From Gammaproteobacteria bacterium (GTDB lineage Bacteria > Pseudomonadota > Gammaproteobacteria > Burkholderiales > Gallionellaceae), in assembly GCA_018820925.1 (NCBI GenBank), contig JAHJNJ010000042.1, positions 62,001-126,000 of the forward strand: 64,000 bases of DNA, read 5' to 3'. Position numbers and translations under genes: made by a program. Within the stretch, counting starts at the first letter, position 1. Each line of letters opens with the position of its first letter. Below the pieces are notes generated by a model, which had not been told where the DNA came from, did no database searches, and saw only the letters and a program-made list of their open reading frames with translations. This document shows, one piece after another, positions 53,805 through 63,301 of the stretch.

Positions 53805-54686
53805 ATGAAACTCGCTCTGGGGCCCCTGCTCTATTTCTGGCCAAAACAAACCGTTCTGGATTTCTACGCCGAAATGGCGCAGAACCCCGCGCTCGACATC
53901 ATCTACGTCGGCGAAGTGGTGTGTTCGCGCCGCCAGCAATTGCGTGTCCAGGACTGGATCGCACTGGCACGTGAACTTTCCGATGCAGGTAAGGAAGTTG
54001 TCGTGTCGGCACAGGCGCTGCTCGAATCGGAAAGCGACCTGAAGTCGCTGCGCCGCCTGATGGACGAAGCCAATTGCAAGGTCGAAGCCAACGATCTGGG
54101 CGCGGTGAACATCGCCGCCGGACGCCCCTTTGTTGCAGGACCGCACCTGAACATCTACAACGAAAGCACGATGGCCACTTACGCGCGCTACGGCATGCAG
54201 CGCTGGGTGCCGCCGCTGGAAGCCGACCGCAAGCTGATCGAGATTTTGCACAAGAACCGCCCCGCCGGGATGCAGACCGAGGTTTTCGTATACGGCAAGT
54301 TAGCGCTGGCTTTCTCGGCACGCTGCTTCACTGCACGCCATTACGACCTGAACAAGGACGATTGCCAATTCAAGTGCATGGAACATCCGGACGGGATCAC
54401 GCTGAAAACGCGCGAAGGCCAGCCGTTCCTGACCATCAACGGCATCCAGACCATGTCGGCGCAGAGCTATAATCTGCTCAACGAAGTGCCGGACATGCTG
54501 AAGATGGGCATAGACATCATCCGCGTCAGTCCGCAGTCGCAACACATGGCGGAAATTATTGCCGCCTTCGATGCGGCGCGAAAGGGTGAAACGCCGCATC
54601 CGGATACCGGTGCATGGTGCGCCGACGGTCTGGTGGACGGTTACTGGTTTGGCGATGCCGGCATTGCACAACATCACCTGTCCTGA
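53805..54686 (+). CDS. ubiV: Oxygen-independent ubiquinone hydroxylase subunit UbiV (U32 peptidase family)
   Basis: Partner of UbiU. The 293-aa protein begins [21 protein letters not shown] and holds the cluster cysteines in [24 protein letters not shown] and [13 protein letters not shown]. The truncated U32 fold without the C-terminal extension is typical. It is followed by ubiT after 26 bp. Confidence 0.93.
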   Translation: MKLALGPLLYFWPKQTVLDFYAEMAQNPALDIIYVGEVVCSRRQQLRVQDWIALARELSDAGKEVVVSAQALLESESDLKSLRRLMDEANCKVEANDLGAVNIAAGRPFVAGPHLNIYNESTMATYARYGMQRWVPPLEADRKLIEILHKNRPAGMQTEVFVYGKLALAFSARCFTARHYDLNKDDCQFKCMEHPDGITLKTREGQPFLTINGIQTMSAQSYNLLNEVPDMLKMGIDIIRVSPQSQHMAEIIAAFDAARKGETPHPDTGAWCADGLVDGYWFGDAGIAQHHLS

Positions 54687-54712
54687 ATTAAAGAACTGCA
54701 AGGAGTGAAAAA

Positions 54713-55153
54713 ATGAATATCCCGAAATTCAAGTTGCCCGGATTGGTCGCACGCATCGGCGGTCGTCTGCCGCAATGGCCGCACTCCCTGACGCTCATTG
54801 CCGGACTGAACGCCGCCGCCAAAATGAAACTGCTGCCGCTGGACAGCCTTGCCTTGCTCGAAGGCCGCACCTTCCTGGTCCAGGTGCTGGATACCGGGGG
54901 GCAGGCAAACTTCACTTACCGCAACGGCTTGTTCCGTCCATTATTTTCCGCACCACAGACGCCGGACCTATCCTTCCGCGCCAACCTGTCCGCCTTCATG
55001 CAGATGATAGCCCGCCAAGAAGACCCCGACACCCTGTTCTTCAACCGCGAACTATCGATCGAGGGCGATACCGAACTCGGGCTGGTGGTGAAGAACATGC
55101 TCGACGCAGTGGAGTGGCCGCAAATGCCAAAATTGCCAGGCTTAAGTCACTGA
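54713..55153 (+). CDS. ubiT: SCP2-domain ubiquinone accessory protein UbiT
   Basis: Lipid-carrier-like protein that supports anaerobic ubiquinone synthesis, related to UbiJ. The 146-aa product has the SCP2 fold with LEGRTFLVQVLDTGGQANFTYRNG, PDLSFRANLSAFMQMIARQEDPDTLFFNRELSIEGDTELGLVVKNMLD. The complete ubiUVT set implies that ubiquinone can be made when oxygen is scarce. A strong terminator follows. Confidence 0.92.
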   Translation: MNIPKFKLPGLVARIGGRLPQWPHSLTLIAGLNAAAKMKLLPLDSLALLEGRTFLVQVLDTGGQANFTYRNGLFRPLFSAPQTPDLSFRANLSAFMQMIARQEDPDTLFFNRELSIEGDTELGLVVKNMLDAVEWPQMPKLPGLSH

Positions 55154-55182
55154 CAAGCTTTTAGCATCCCGAACTTGCCAAT

Positions 55183-55220
55183 AGAAAAAGGGCAGAGCCA
55201 TGCGGTTCTGCCCTTTTTCT
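55183..55220. terminator. Bidirectional terminator between ubiT and the isochorismatase-like gene
   Basis: AGAAAAAGGGCAGA ... TCTGCCCTTTTTCT is a long perfect stem with A- and T-runs in its flanks (core GGGCAGA 55190-55196 with TCTGCCC 55207-55213), placed between two convergent genes. Confidence 0.9.
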
Positions 55221-55236
55221 ATTTTTGTCCATCAGT

Positions 55237-55803
55237 TCACTTGACCAATTTCGAAAGTTTCTTGAACGACTCTGTCCCGGCAATCTTCAATAACTGAAAT
55301 ACGACTGCCTCCGTGGAAGTAGGTACAGCACCGGCCAGCACCATGGCTTCCAGAGCAGTTTGCCGGTTATCGCCGCTGCGACTCATCATGGCGTCCTTGA
55401 CCACATGCACATTGAACCCGGCATCCAGCAAGTCGATGACGGTCTGCAGCACACACACATGGGTCTCCATGCCGGTGACGATAACCTGCGTTCTGCCGCT
55501 GTCTTTGAGTTGTTTGACGAAGGCCTCGTTGCCGCAGCAACTGAAAGTCAGTTTTTCATGACAGGGGGCCGTCGGCGCCCTCTCCTTGAGTTCGGCCAAT
55601 GTCGGCCCCAGTCCCTTCACGTATTGCTCGGTAAAGACCACCGGGATCGCCAGCTCCTTGGCGCTTTCCAGCAGGATGCCGGCGTTTTTGGTCAGTTGCG
55701 CCAGTACGTTTGCATCCATGGCGGCGCAGAGTTTTTCCTGCACGTCGATGACCACCAGCACAGCCTTTGCGGGTTCCAGCATGAATTTGTTTTTGACTGA
55801 CAT
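55237..55803 (-). CDS. Isochorismatase-family cysteine hydrolase (YcaC-like)
   Basis: The 188-aa protein has the family catalytic set: Asp in VLVVIDVQEKL, Lys in HEKLTFSCCGNEAF, and the nucleophile Cys in VIVTGMETHVCVLQTVIDLLDAGFNVHVV with the cis-peptide GMETH. Such enzymes hydrolyse amides or esters; this substrate is unknown. The second of two adjacent ATG codons (55803) is preferred because GGAGA then has normal spacing. Confidence 0.9.
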   Translation of the reverse strand: MSVKNKFMLEPAKAVLVVIDVQEKLCAAMDANVLAQLTKNAGILLESAKELAIPVVFTEQYVKGLGPTLAELKERAPTAPCHEKLTFSCCGNEAFVKQLKDSGRTQVIVTGMETHVCVLQTVIDLLDAGFNVHVVKDAMMSRSGDNRQTALEAMVLAGAVPTSTEAVVFQLLKIAGTESFKKLSKLVK

Positions 55804-55875
55804 CATTTCTCCAAAATAGGGGTTGCCGTGCCATCACACTAACCAGCCACCATCAACCCGTCAATATCCCCAATC

Positions 55876-57252
55876 CTATCTACGCGCCCACTGCGCCAGT
55901 GCGCCAGCCACCTCGGCCACAACGGCGTCCCAATCGCCCATGGCAGGCTGGCGGAACAGGCGCATGGTTCCGGGATACCACGGCGAATCTGCGCGGCCCG
56001 TCATCCAGCGCCAGTCCGTCTTGTAGTCCGGCAACAAGACCCAGCAGGCTTTTCCAAGCGCACCAGCCAGATGCGCTACCGCCGTATCGACGCAAATGAC
56101 CAGATCGATATTTGCGACAACGGCGGCAGTATCCGCAAAGTCGGTCAACTGCGAACCCAAGTGAGTGAGATGCAATCCAGGGGGCGGGCGCGTTGCTTCA
56201 TCTTCACCCGCACCTTTCTGCAGACTGATGAAATTCACACCGCCCACGGCACCCAGGGGAAGCAATGCATCAAGTGACGGAAGAGAGCGGTCGGCGTCAT
56301 TCTCGAACAGCGGGTTTCCCTTCCACACCAGGCCGACACGAAGTCCGCCTTTGGGCAGAAGCGCGGCCCATTTTTCGGACCGGTCTGTCGGCACATGCAG
56401 ATAGGGAATCTTTGCCGGAATGGAATCGAGGCGCGTTTTGCAGTAGCAAGGGATGCTTAACGGAGGCGTCCAGAAATCCGGGCCGGACAAGGGTATCTGA
56501 TCCTCGAATGACAGAACCTGATCCACGCCTTCCAGCGTCGCAAATAACGTTTTCAAAGCCGGGTGACAGACCAGTGTAATCGCGGCAGCGCCTTGCTTCT
56601 TTAACTCTGAAGCGTAGCGGCAATACTGGATCATGTCGCCGTGGCCGGGCTCATAACCGATCAGGACGGATTTACCGGCAAGCGATTCGCCTCGCCAGCG
56701 CGGAAAGCCCAGATGGGCTGCCCAAGCCGCATACCAGTTGCGCGCTTCCAGACAAGCCCAGCCTTCCTCGAACCTGCCCTGTCGCAACAGGATATAGCTC
56801 AAGTTGTATCTGGCCATTGCATAACCATCATCCAGCGCCAGCGCCGTGCGATAGCATTGCTCGGCTTCCGCTTCGCGCTTCATGCAGGCGTAGAGCACAC
56901 CCAGGTTCGACCAGCCGACCGGGGAATCCGGGTTGAGGGAAATTGCCTGGCGGTAGGCCGTCTCGGCCTCGCCGAACCGTTTCTGGCTTGCCAGCAGCGC
57001 GCCGAGATCCAGATGGGTTTCTGCGTAGTTCGGATCAAGTCCGATGGATACGCGGTAGCACATCTCGGCGGCTTCCGTATCCAGCCGTTTTTCCAGAAGC
57101 AGCCCCAGGTTGGCATACGCCTCGGCAAAATCCGGCGCGATTTTCACCGCCAACCCGAAGCAGGCTTCGGCGCCGGTCGCATCACCGGCTTCCAGCAAGC
57201 GGGTTCCCCGATAAAAAAGCGCCTCAGCTTCTGCACGTTTCTGGTTACTCAT
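55876..57252 (-). CDS. TPR protein with a GT9/heptosyltransferase-like domain (FlmG-like candidate)
   Basis: The protein has four to five TPRs in the first 200 residues (APDFAEAYANLGLLLEKR, DPNYAETHLDLGALLAS, NPDSPVGWSNLGVLYACM). A GT-B C-terminal domain follows with LIGYEPGHGDMIQYCRYASELKK, LRVGLVWKGNPLFENDADRSL and IDLVICVDTAVAHLAGALGKACWVLLPDYKTDWRWM. Known FlmG proteins have this layout and glycosylate flagellin. The start is uncertain: ATGs at 57252 (458 aa, used here) and 57318 both lack a clear ribosome binding site. It follows flgL in the same direction. Confidence 0.82.
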   Translation of the reverse strand: MSNQKRAEAEALFYRGTRLLEAGDATGAEACFGLAVKIAPDFAEAYANLGLLLEKRLDTEAAEMCYRVSIGLDPNYAETHLDLGALLASQKRFGEAETAYRQAISLNPDSPVGWSNLGVLYACMKREAEAEQCYRTALALDDGYAMARYNLSYILLRQGRFEEGWACLEARNWYAAWAAHLGFPRWRGESLAGKSVLIGYEPGHGDMIQYCRYASELKKQGAAAITLVCHPALKTLFATLEGVDQVLSFEDQIPLSGPDFWTPPLSIPCYCKTRLDSIPAKIPYLHVPTDRSEKWAALLPKGGLRVGLVWKGNPLFENDADRSLPSLDALLPLGAVGGVNFISLQKGAGEDEATRPPPGLHLTHLGSQLTDFADTAAVVANIDLVICVDTAVAHLAGALGKACWVLLPDYKTDWRWMTGRADSPWYPGTMRLFRQPAMGDWDAVVAEVAGALAQWARR

Positions 57253-57335
57253 AGCAACGACAACCCGTTCGCCTGATTGGACAGGTGCGTATTCTAAAAC
57301 GTCCGGCGGATTCTTCATGCACAGAAAATACAAAC

Positions 57336-57358
57336 GGCGCGCAGGATCATTGCGCGCC
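57336..57358 (-). terminator. Terminator of the flgKL operon
   Basis: GGCGCGCA-ggatcat-TGCGCGCC is an 8-bp G+C-rich stem 21 bp after the flgL stop. On the minus strand it is followed by GTTTGTATTTTCTG, a moderately T-rich tail, so some read-through into the TPR transferase gene is possible. Confidence 0.7.
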
Positions 57359-57379
57359 GCTCAAATCGAGATGACAAAC

Positions 57380-58597
57380 TTACAGGTAGTTAAACAGCGT
57401 CAGTTGGGAAACCTGCGCGAACGATTGCTGGGCCGCTTGCAGAATCAGTTTCTGCTGCGTCAAATCCGTGATGGCCTTGGTGTAGTCGGTGTCCTGTATT
57501 GAAGACAGCGTTTTCTGGAATTGCAGGCCAAGTTGATCGCCGGTGGTTTGCAAGGCATCCAGTTCGTTCAAACGCGAACCCGTTGTGGCGCGCACCCCCA
57601 GCACGGCATTCAGGTCCTGGTTCAAGGCGCCATACGCATCGTTCAGCCCTTGTGTGTACGCTGCTGCGGCAGCCGCATCGCCGGTCGGCAGCGACATGCT
57701 CAAGGTCGTGATGAGATTGTTGAGTGTGTCGAATACGCTTTGGTTGCTGCTGGGTGCGACGGTGAAGGTGTCGCCGTTGGCCGGTGTGCCTTTTACATCG
57801 AACTGGATGCCTTCAAAGCTGATGGCTTGTCCGCTGACGTAGGCTACATTGCTCATGCCCACCACCGGCAGACCGGTCGTGACATCGGTAACGGTGTAGG
57901 TGGTGGTGCCTGCCACGGTAAACGCCACCTGGTAGTTGTGGCCGGTGGCCAGGGTCGGGTTGGTCACCGACCCCTGACTGATGATACCGCTGCCGGTGTT
58001 GCCCGCAGCGGGCGCAGTCTGGAACGTTCCATTGCCGTTACGGATGCGCACGAAGATATCGGATCCGGAATCGGAGCTGGAAATTTGCCGCGAAGCGGCA
58101 ACTTGCACTTTGCGCTGCACATCGTCGCCCTGATAGACCACCCCGCCTGCCGTCTCCACAAAAGGTTTCACACTGCCCTGCGCGCCGGAATACAGGTAAC
58201 TCCCCGCACCATCGGTGCTGTTTGCCAGACCAAGCAGATCCTGCAAACGGCTTCGCACATCGGTCGCCAGCGCCTGGCGACTGATGTCGGACAACGTGCC
58301 GTTGCCTGCCGTCAACGCCGTTTCCTGCACATCCTGCAGCAGTAACGTTACGCTTTCGAGCACGCCCTGCGACAGCGACAGCGTATTGGTTGCGGCGGTA
58401 CGATTGGTCGAGTACTGGGTATTCGTTGCGGCGGACTGCGTGAGTTCCGTGGCGCGCGCAGCTCCGATCGGATCATCGGCGGGACTCAGAATACGCTGCC
58501 CGGTCGACATCTGCAGCGTCGTATTGGCGATCTGCACCTGAAGCGTATTCAGGGAGCGGATGTTCGCATTATAGATTTGGCTGGTACTGATACGCAT
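57380..58597 (-). CDS. flgL: Flagellar hook-filament junction protein FlgL (HAP3)
   Basis: Joins the hook to the filament and resembles flagellin in its ends. The 405-aa protein starts MRISTSQIYNANIRSLNTLQVQIANTTLQMSTGQRI with PADDPIGAARAT, and ends TKAITDLTQQKLILQAAQQSFAQVSQLTLFNYL. It lies 9 bp after flgK in the sigma-28-controlled pair. Confidence 0.96.
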   Translation of the reverse strand: MRISTSQIYNANIRSLNTLQVQIANTTLQMSTGQRILSPADDPIGAARATELTQSAATNTQYSTNRTAATNTLSLSQGVLESVTLLLQDVQETALTAGNGTLSDISRQALATDVRSRLQDLLGLANSTDGAGSYLYSGAQGSVKPFVETAGGVVYQGDDVQRKVQVAASRQISSSDSGSDIFVRIRNGNGTFQTAPAAGNTGSGIISQGSVTNPTLATGHNYQVAFTVAGTTTYTVTDVTTGLPVVGMSNVAYVSGQAISFEGIQFDVKGTPANGDTFTVAPSSNQSVFDTLNNLITTLSMSLPTGDAAAAAAYTQGLNDAYGALNQDLNAVLGVRATTGSRLNELDALQTTGDQLGLQFQKTLSSIQDTDYTKAITDLTQQKLILQAAQQSFAQVSQLTLFNYL

Positions 58598-58606
58598 GAT
58601 CTGCTC

Positions 58607-60535
58607 CTATTGGCCGAGGGTCAGCAACGTGTCAAACATGGAGCTGGCAATCTGCATCGCCTTGGCTGCCGCCTGGTAAGCCTGTTGATAACGAATCAGA
58701 TTCGCCGCTTCCTCATCCAGATTCACACCGGATACCGCTTGTTGCGATGCGGTTACCTGATCCAGCAAACTGGTTTGTGCCTGGCTGATGACAGTCAGCT
58801 CGCGTGTCTGGCTGCCCACCTGCCCGATCAGTTGTCCATACGCCCCCTGATAGCTGGTCGTACCGTTCGCCAGGGTATTGGCCGTCTGCAATGCGGCCAT
58901 CAGCAGGACGTTGCTGCCGTCGGTGGTGGCATTGGTATTCTGGGTGACGGTGAAGGTATCGCCGGCTGACGGGGTGCCGCTGATCTGTGTCGTCCAGCCG
59001 TTGATGGTGATCGCCGCGCCGGAAGTGTAAGCCTGCGGGCCCACCGGGGCGCCGGTTCCGGTTGCGGTATAGGTCGTGGGCGGATTATCGAAGGTGATCG
59101 TGATCGGCTGTTGCAAGTTCGCATCCAGCGGCAATCCGGGAACCACTGTTGCCGCTGCGATAACGCCCGACCCCAGATTGCTGGTCGAGGCATTGGAACG
59201 GATGGGGGACGCCGCCGCAATCCTGGTCGGATCGGTGAAGTTCAGGGAAATGACGCTTGCCCCGTCCGCTGTAGGGCGGACGAGAAATGTATCTCCATTC
59301 GCCGCCGCACCGGCAGTCAATTGCAAAGTGATGCCGGTGCCGGCAACTGCCTGGCCTGCGGTCATGGCCGCAACCGAGTAAGGTCCGCCGATGGTTGCGT
59401 TGGTAGCGGCGTCATAAACGTTATAGTTTGTCCCGTCGAAACGCACGCTGTAATCGGCGGCAGTCAATGCCGAAGTACTGGTCACGGTCGCCGTCAGTAC
59501 GCCTGTTCCGGTATTGTTGGAAGAAGGCGTCACGCGCGGCGTCGCCAAGGCAAACAAACTGCCGCCCAGCGCACCCTGCAGATCAACCCCTTGTTGCTGT
59601 TGCTGATTGAAGGTGTCTGCCAGCCCCATCGCGATGCGGCCCAACGCATTCACCGCCGGATCGAGCACATCCTGACGGAAGCTGAGATAAGCGCCGAGAT
59701 TGCCGCCTTGCAAGGAACTCTGCGGAATCGTGCTCACCGTGCCGCTGCTCAGGTTGTAATACGCAACCTCCAACGCGGATGGGTCGGTGGCGGAAGTAAC
59801 CGTGCGTAAAGTCGATGCCTGACTGCCGACAACCAGGGATTGTCCGCTGCCGATGAACACATTCATCGAACCGTCCGACTGCTTAAGCGTCGTGACGCGT
59901 ATTTCCTGGCTGAGTTGGCTGACCAGTTGATCACGCTGATCCAGCAAATCGTTGGGCGGCTGGTTGGGCGAATTTGCCTGCAGTTGCACAATCTTGTCGT
60001 TGAGCGAGGCGATCTGTTTCGCGTAACTGTTGATCGATGTCACGCTGGCGGAAATTTGCCCGTTGAGGCCATCGCGGATCTGGTTCAGGTTCTGGTCCAG
60101 GGATTGAAAACGCCCCACCAGCGATTGCGCGCTGGAGACCATGGTTTGACGTGCAGGAACGGATTGCGGCGCGTTGGACACCGCGTTCACCGCACTGAAA
60201 AAATCCTGCAGCACGGTCGTCAGGCCGCCGCTGGAATCGCCCAGCAGGTTGCTCACTTGCTGCGACAGTCCGAGCTGGGTATTCAGGTTGGATGATTGCG
60301 TCTGCGCTTCCAGCACTTGTGCGCTGAGAAACTGGTCGTACTGGCGCACCACGTTCGTCACGTTGACACCCTGCCCGAAATATCCGGAACCCGTGTTTTG
60401 CGGCAACTGCGCAGTTTGCAGAATTCCCTGCCGCGAATAACCCGGCGTGCTGGCATTGGCAATGTTATGTGTGGTCGTGGCGATCCCCGCCTGCGCCGCA
60501 TTGAGTGCACTTACTCCGATGCCGTATATATTCAT
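58607..60535 (-). CDS. flgK: Flagellar hook-associated protein FlgK (HAP1)
   Basis: First junction protein at the hook tip. The 642-aa protein begins MNIYGIGVSALNAAQAGIATTTHNIANASTPGYSRQ and ends in VSGVNLDEEAANLIRYQQAYQAAAKAMQIASSMFDTLLTL, both FlgK hallmarks. The centre is rich in Thr/Ala/Gly repeats of the D2 type. The start at 60535 is chosen over one seven codons upstream because it gives the family N-terminus. Confidence 0.96.
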   Translation of the reverse strand: MNIYGIGVSALNAAQAGIATTTHNIANASTPGYSRQGILQTAQLPQNTGSGYFGQGVNVTNVVRQYDQFLSAQVLEAQTQSSNLNTQLGLSQQVSNLLGDSSGGLTTVLQDFFSAVNAVSNAPQSVPARQTMVSSAQSLVGRFQSLDQNLNQIRDGLNGQISASVTSINSYAKQIASLNDKIVQLQANSPNQPPNDLLDQRDQLVSQLSQEIRVTTLKQSDGSMNVFIGSGQSLVVGSQASTLRTVTSATDPSALEVAYYNLSSGTVSTIPQSSLQGGNLGAYLSFRQDVLDPAVNALGRIAMGLADTFNQQQQQGVDLQGALGGSLFALATPRVTPSSNNTGTGVLTATVTSTSALTAADYSVRFDGTNYNVYDAATNATIGGPYSVAAMTAGQAVAGTGITLQLTAGAAANGDTFLVRPTADGASVISLNFTDPTRIAAASPIRSNASTSNLGSGVIAAATVVPGLPLDANLQQPITITFDNPPTTYTATGTGAPVGPQAYTSGAAITINGWTTQISGTPSAGDTFTVTQNTNATTDGSNVLLMAALQTANTLANGTTSYQGAYGQLIGQVGSQTRELTVISQAQTSLLDQVTASQQAVSGVNLDEEAANLIRYQQAYQAAAKAMQIASSMFDTLLTLGQ

Positions 60536-60575
60536 GTCCAGTCCTTTTGCCGCCACGCAGCTCTACATAGCCCAA

Positions 60576-60602
60576 CTATCGGCAAAAAATAATTAAACTT
60601 TA
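60576..60602 (-). promoter_or_regulatory. Sigma-28 (FliA) promoter of flgKL
   Basis: On the minus strand TAAAGTTT (60602-60595), an 11-bp spacer and GCCGATAG (60583-60576) match the FliA consensus at 15 of 16 positions. It lies about 40 bp upstream of flgK, and its -35 overlaps the stop codon of flgJ, so flgKL can be expressed late and apart from the flgB-J operon. Confidence 0.9.
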
Positions 60603-61484
60603 GGCCCGCGCCCGGATGCCGCCGATCACCCCTGCCAATTTGTCCGCATAATGCGGATCGGTGGCATACCCGGCTTGCTGCAATGCCTGCGCGAATCCTT
60701 TGGCATCTCCCTGCCCCACCACTTCCGCATAACGGGAATTCTCTTTCAGCAACCGGGCGTAATCCTGGAACGATTCGCTGTAAGAGTCATAGGCACGGAA
60801 GCGCGCCACTTGTTTACTCGCCACGCCATTGTGGTATTCGGTGGTGGTCACTGCCGCCACCTTGCCGTTCCAATCCTTGCCCGCCTTGATGCCGAACAGG
60901 TTATGACTGTCCCTGCCGTCAGCCATTTTGATCTCGCGCCTGCCCCAACCGCTTTCCAGCGCGGCCTGGCCCATGATGAGGTGCGCAGGAATGCCTGTGG
61001 CAAGACTGGCCAGCTCGGCATGCGGCCGCATTTTATCGACGAAGGTTTGTTGTATATCTGCCGGGTGAGCCGATGGAAGAACACTCGTGACATTCGGCGA
61101 TGGAAGAACACTCGTGACGTTCGGCACGGGTGTCGCAGTTGCCGCTGGCGTCACTTCAGGGGTTGTCGCGCCGGCACCTTGGGTGCGGCTGAGTTGCTTC
61201 ACCATGATTTCCGCGAGACCCACGCCGCGCGAAGACGCCATGCTTTGTGCCAGTTGCTGATCGAGCATGCCGGTAAACATTTTGGTCTGTTCGCTATCGA
61301 ACATGCCGTCCTGCGGCGTCGCATCGCGCATGCTTTTCAGCATCATGTTCAGGAACACCGTCTCGAATTGTTGTGCGGCAGCTTTTAACGCCTGATCGGG
61401 AGATTGTTTGGCCTGCAGGCGCAGATTGTTCAGACTCTGGCTGTCGATCGCCAAGCTGCTGACATTTGTGCCGGAGATGGTCAT
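60600..61484 (-). CDS. flgJ: Flagellar rod assembly protein and muramidase FlgJ
   Basis: Two-domain 294-aa protein. Residues 1-100 are the rod-capping domain (QQFETVFLNMMLKSMRDATPQDGMFDSEQTKMFTGMLDQQLA). Residues 145-294 are a GH73 peptidoglycan hydrolase with HLIMGQAALESGWGRREI (catalytic Glu177) and HNLFGIKAG. The linker contains a 9-residue direct repeat, PNVTSVLPS. It is 5 bp after flgI. Confidence 0.95.
   Translation of the reverse strand: MTISGTNVSSLAIDSQSLNNLRLQAKQSPDQALKAAAQQFETVFLNMMLKSMRDATPQDGMFDSEQTKMFTGMLDQQLAQSMASSRGVGLAEIMVKQLSRTQGAGATTPEVTPAATATPVPNVTSVLPSPNVTSVLPSAHPADIQQTFVDKMRPHAELASLATGIPAHLIMGQAALESGWGRREIKMADGRDSHNLFGIKAGKDWNGKVAAVTTTEYHNGVASKQVARFRAYDSYSESFQDYARLLKENSRYAEVVGQGDAKGFAQALQQAGYATDPHYADKLAGVIGGIRARA
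61071..61124. repeat. 27-bp tandem repeat in the flgJ linker
   Basis: Two adjacent 27-bp copies (61071-61097 and 61098-61124) differ at one base and encode two copies of a nine-residue PNVTSVLPS-like unit between the rod and muramidase domains. The unit length keeps the frame, so copy number could vary without disrupting FlgJ. Confidence 0.85.
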
Positions 61485-61489
61485 GGCGG

Positions 61490-62590
61490 TTAGATGACTT
61501 CCAGTTCCGCCCGCAATGCCCCCGACGCTTTCATCGCCTGCAATATCGCCAGCATATCCTGCGGGGTGGCGCCGATGGAATTCAGCGCCTTGACCACATC
61601 GCCCAGATCCACACCGCGTTTCATGAGCAACAGGTTGCCCTTGTCCGCCTTGATATCGATGGTGGCGTTGGTCACGTCTGCCGTCTGTCCCTGCGCAAAA
61701 GGGGCGGGCTGGCTCACGGTATTTTCGGCGCTGATCACCACCGTGAGGTTGCCATGTGCCACCGCGCAGTCGTCGAGAGCGACATGCTGGTTCATCACCA
61801 CCGAACCCGTGCGCGCGTTGACGATCACTTTGGCACTGCCCGCTGCCGCGTTGACCAGCAGGTTTTCGATACGCGAAATGAATACAACGCGCGCGCTGCC
61901 TTCGGGGGCTTTGACTTGTATGGTGCGCGCATCCAGCGCGGCGGCGATCCGCGCCGGCGGTGAAATTTCGCGGTCGATGGTGTCCGCCAGACGCGTCGCC
62001 GTGGTGAAGTCGGCGGTATTCAATTCGAGATAGATGTATTCGCCCTGCCCCAGCGGGGTCGGTACGGAGCGCTCCACGGTCGCGCCGCCGGGAATGCGCC
62101 CCACGCTCAAGTGATTGACCTGGGCCTTGGAACCGCCCGCCGCCGCACCCGCGCCGCTCACCAGCATGTTGCCCTGCGCCATGGCATACACCTGGCCGTC
62201 CGCGCCTTTCAACGGCGTCATCAACAGCGTGCCGCCGCGCAGGCTTTTTGCGTTACCGATGGACGACACCGTAATGTCGATCGTTTGTCCGGGCCGTACG
62301 AACGGCGGCAGCGAAGCCGTCACCGTGACCGCCGCCACGTTCTTCAATTGCAGACTGGTACCGGGCGGCAGCGTAATGCCCATCTGCGCCAGCATGGTGA
62401 CCGTGCTTTGCACCGTGAACGGCGTTTGCGTGGTCTGGTCGCCGCTGCCGTCCAGGCCGACCACCAGACCGTAGCCCAGCAACTGGTTCTCGCGCACGCC
62501 CAATACGGTGGCGAGATCCTTGATGCGCTCCGCCGCCGCGCTCATCGAAACGAGCAGCAATAATGCGAATGCAAACGATCTGGTATTCAT
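61490..62590 (-). CDS. flgI: Flagellar P-ring protein FlgI
   Basis: Periplasmic ring around the rod. The 366-aa protein has a signal peptide ([27 protein letters not shown], cleavage after AAA) and family motifs [61 protein letters not shown] and [28 protein letters not shown]. The ATG at 62590 has AAGGGG 7 bp upstream, which favours it over the GTG at 62596. Confidence 0.96.
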   Translation of the reverse strand: MNTRSFAFALLLLVSMSAAAERIKDLATVLGVRENQLLGYGLVVGLDGSGDQTTQTPFTVQSTVTMLAQMGITLPPGTSLQLKNVAAVTVTASLPPFVRPGQTIDITVSSIGNAKSLRGGTLLMTPLKGADGQVYAMAQGNMLVSGAGAAAGGSKAQVNHLSVGRIPGGATVERSVPTPLGQGEYIYLELNTADFTTATRLADTIDREISPPARIAAALDARTIQVKAPEGSARVVFISRIENLLVNAAAGSAKVIVNARTGSVVMNQHVALDDCAVAHGNLTVVISAENTVSQPAPFAQGQTADVTNATIDIKADKGNLLLMKRGVDLGDVVKALNSIGATPQDMLAILQAMKASGALRAELEVI

Positions 62591-62608
62591 GATCACACCC
62601 CTTGTCCG

Positions 62609-63298
62609 CTAGAACGGCAACACCGAGAAGAAGATGCGGTTGAACATGCTGATCACCGCCGCCGTGTCGATATTGTTCGCGCCCTTGTATTCGACATGCA
62701 CATCCGCCACCTGGGTGGATTGCACGGTATTGCTGCCGCTGATGGTGGAAGGATTCACCACACCGGAAAATCGCACATACTCTTCGGCGAGTTTGATGGC
62801 CACTTGTTTTTCGCCTGCCACGCGCAGATTGCCGTTGGCCAGCACCTCCGTCACCGTTACGGTGATCGAACCGGAGAAAGTGTTGCTGCCCGAACTGTCG
62901 CTCTTGGCTGCGGATTTGACCGCACTGTTGCTCTCCACACCGACCGGGTTCTGGATAACGCCAGCCGTGGCCCCGGCAGTTATCGTGGGGGTACTCAACG
63001 CGATGCTGCCGCTATTGTCGTCGTTATGACCGGATTTGCCGGAAGCCGATGTCGTCTCGACAATATTGACGGTCAGCACATCGCCAACATTGCGCGCGCG
63101 CCTGTCCTCGAACATCGGCCGTTCATTCACCCCGGCCTGATAGATCGCACCGTTGCCCGCCATTACCGGCGCCGTTTGCGGCGGCGGAAGGGCAGTCAAT
63201 GGCTGCTTGATGTTGGTGGAAGGTACACATGCCGCCAGCGCCGACACCAGCGCCAGCAGGCACATCGTTCCGATCCCATTTTCAAATACTTTTTTCAT
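62609..63298 (-). CDS. flgH: Flagellar L-ring lipoprotein FlgH
   Basis: Outer-membrane ring lipoprotein. The 229-aa protein has a lipoprotein signal peptide with lipobox LAAC (lipidated Cys24) and the FlgH signatures GAIYQAGVNERPMFEDRRARNVGDVLTVNIVE, VRFSGVVNPSTISGSNTVQSTQVADVHVEYKG and the C-terminal FNRIFFSVLPF. It lies 12 bp upstream of flgI's leader. Confidence 0.96.
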   Translation of the reverse strand: MKKVFENGIGTMCLLALVSALAACVPSTNIKQPLTALPPPQTAPVMAGNGAIYQAGVNERPMFEDRRARNVGDVLTVNIVETTSASGKSGHNDDNSGSIALSTPTITAGATAGVIQNPVGVESNSAVKSAAKSDSSGSNTFSGSITVTVTEVLANGNLRVAGEKQVAIKLAEEYVRFSGVVNPSTISGSNTVQSTQVADVHVEYKGANNIDTAAVISMFNRIFFSVLPF

Positions 63299-63301
63299 GG
63301 C

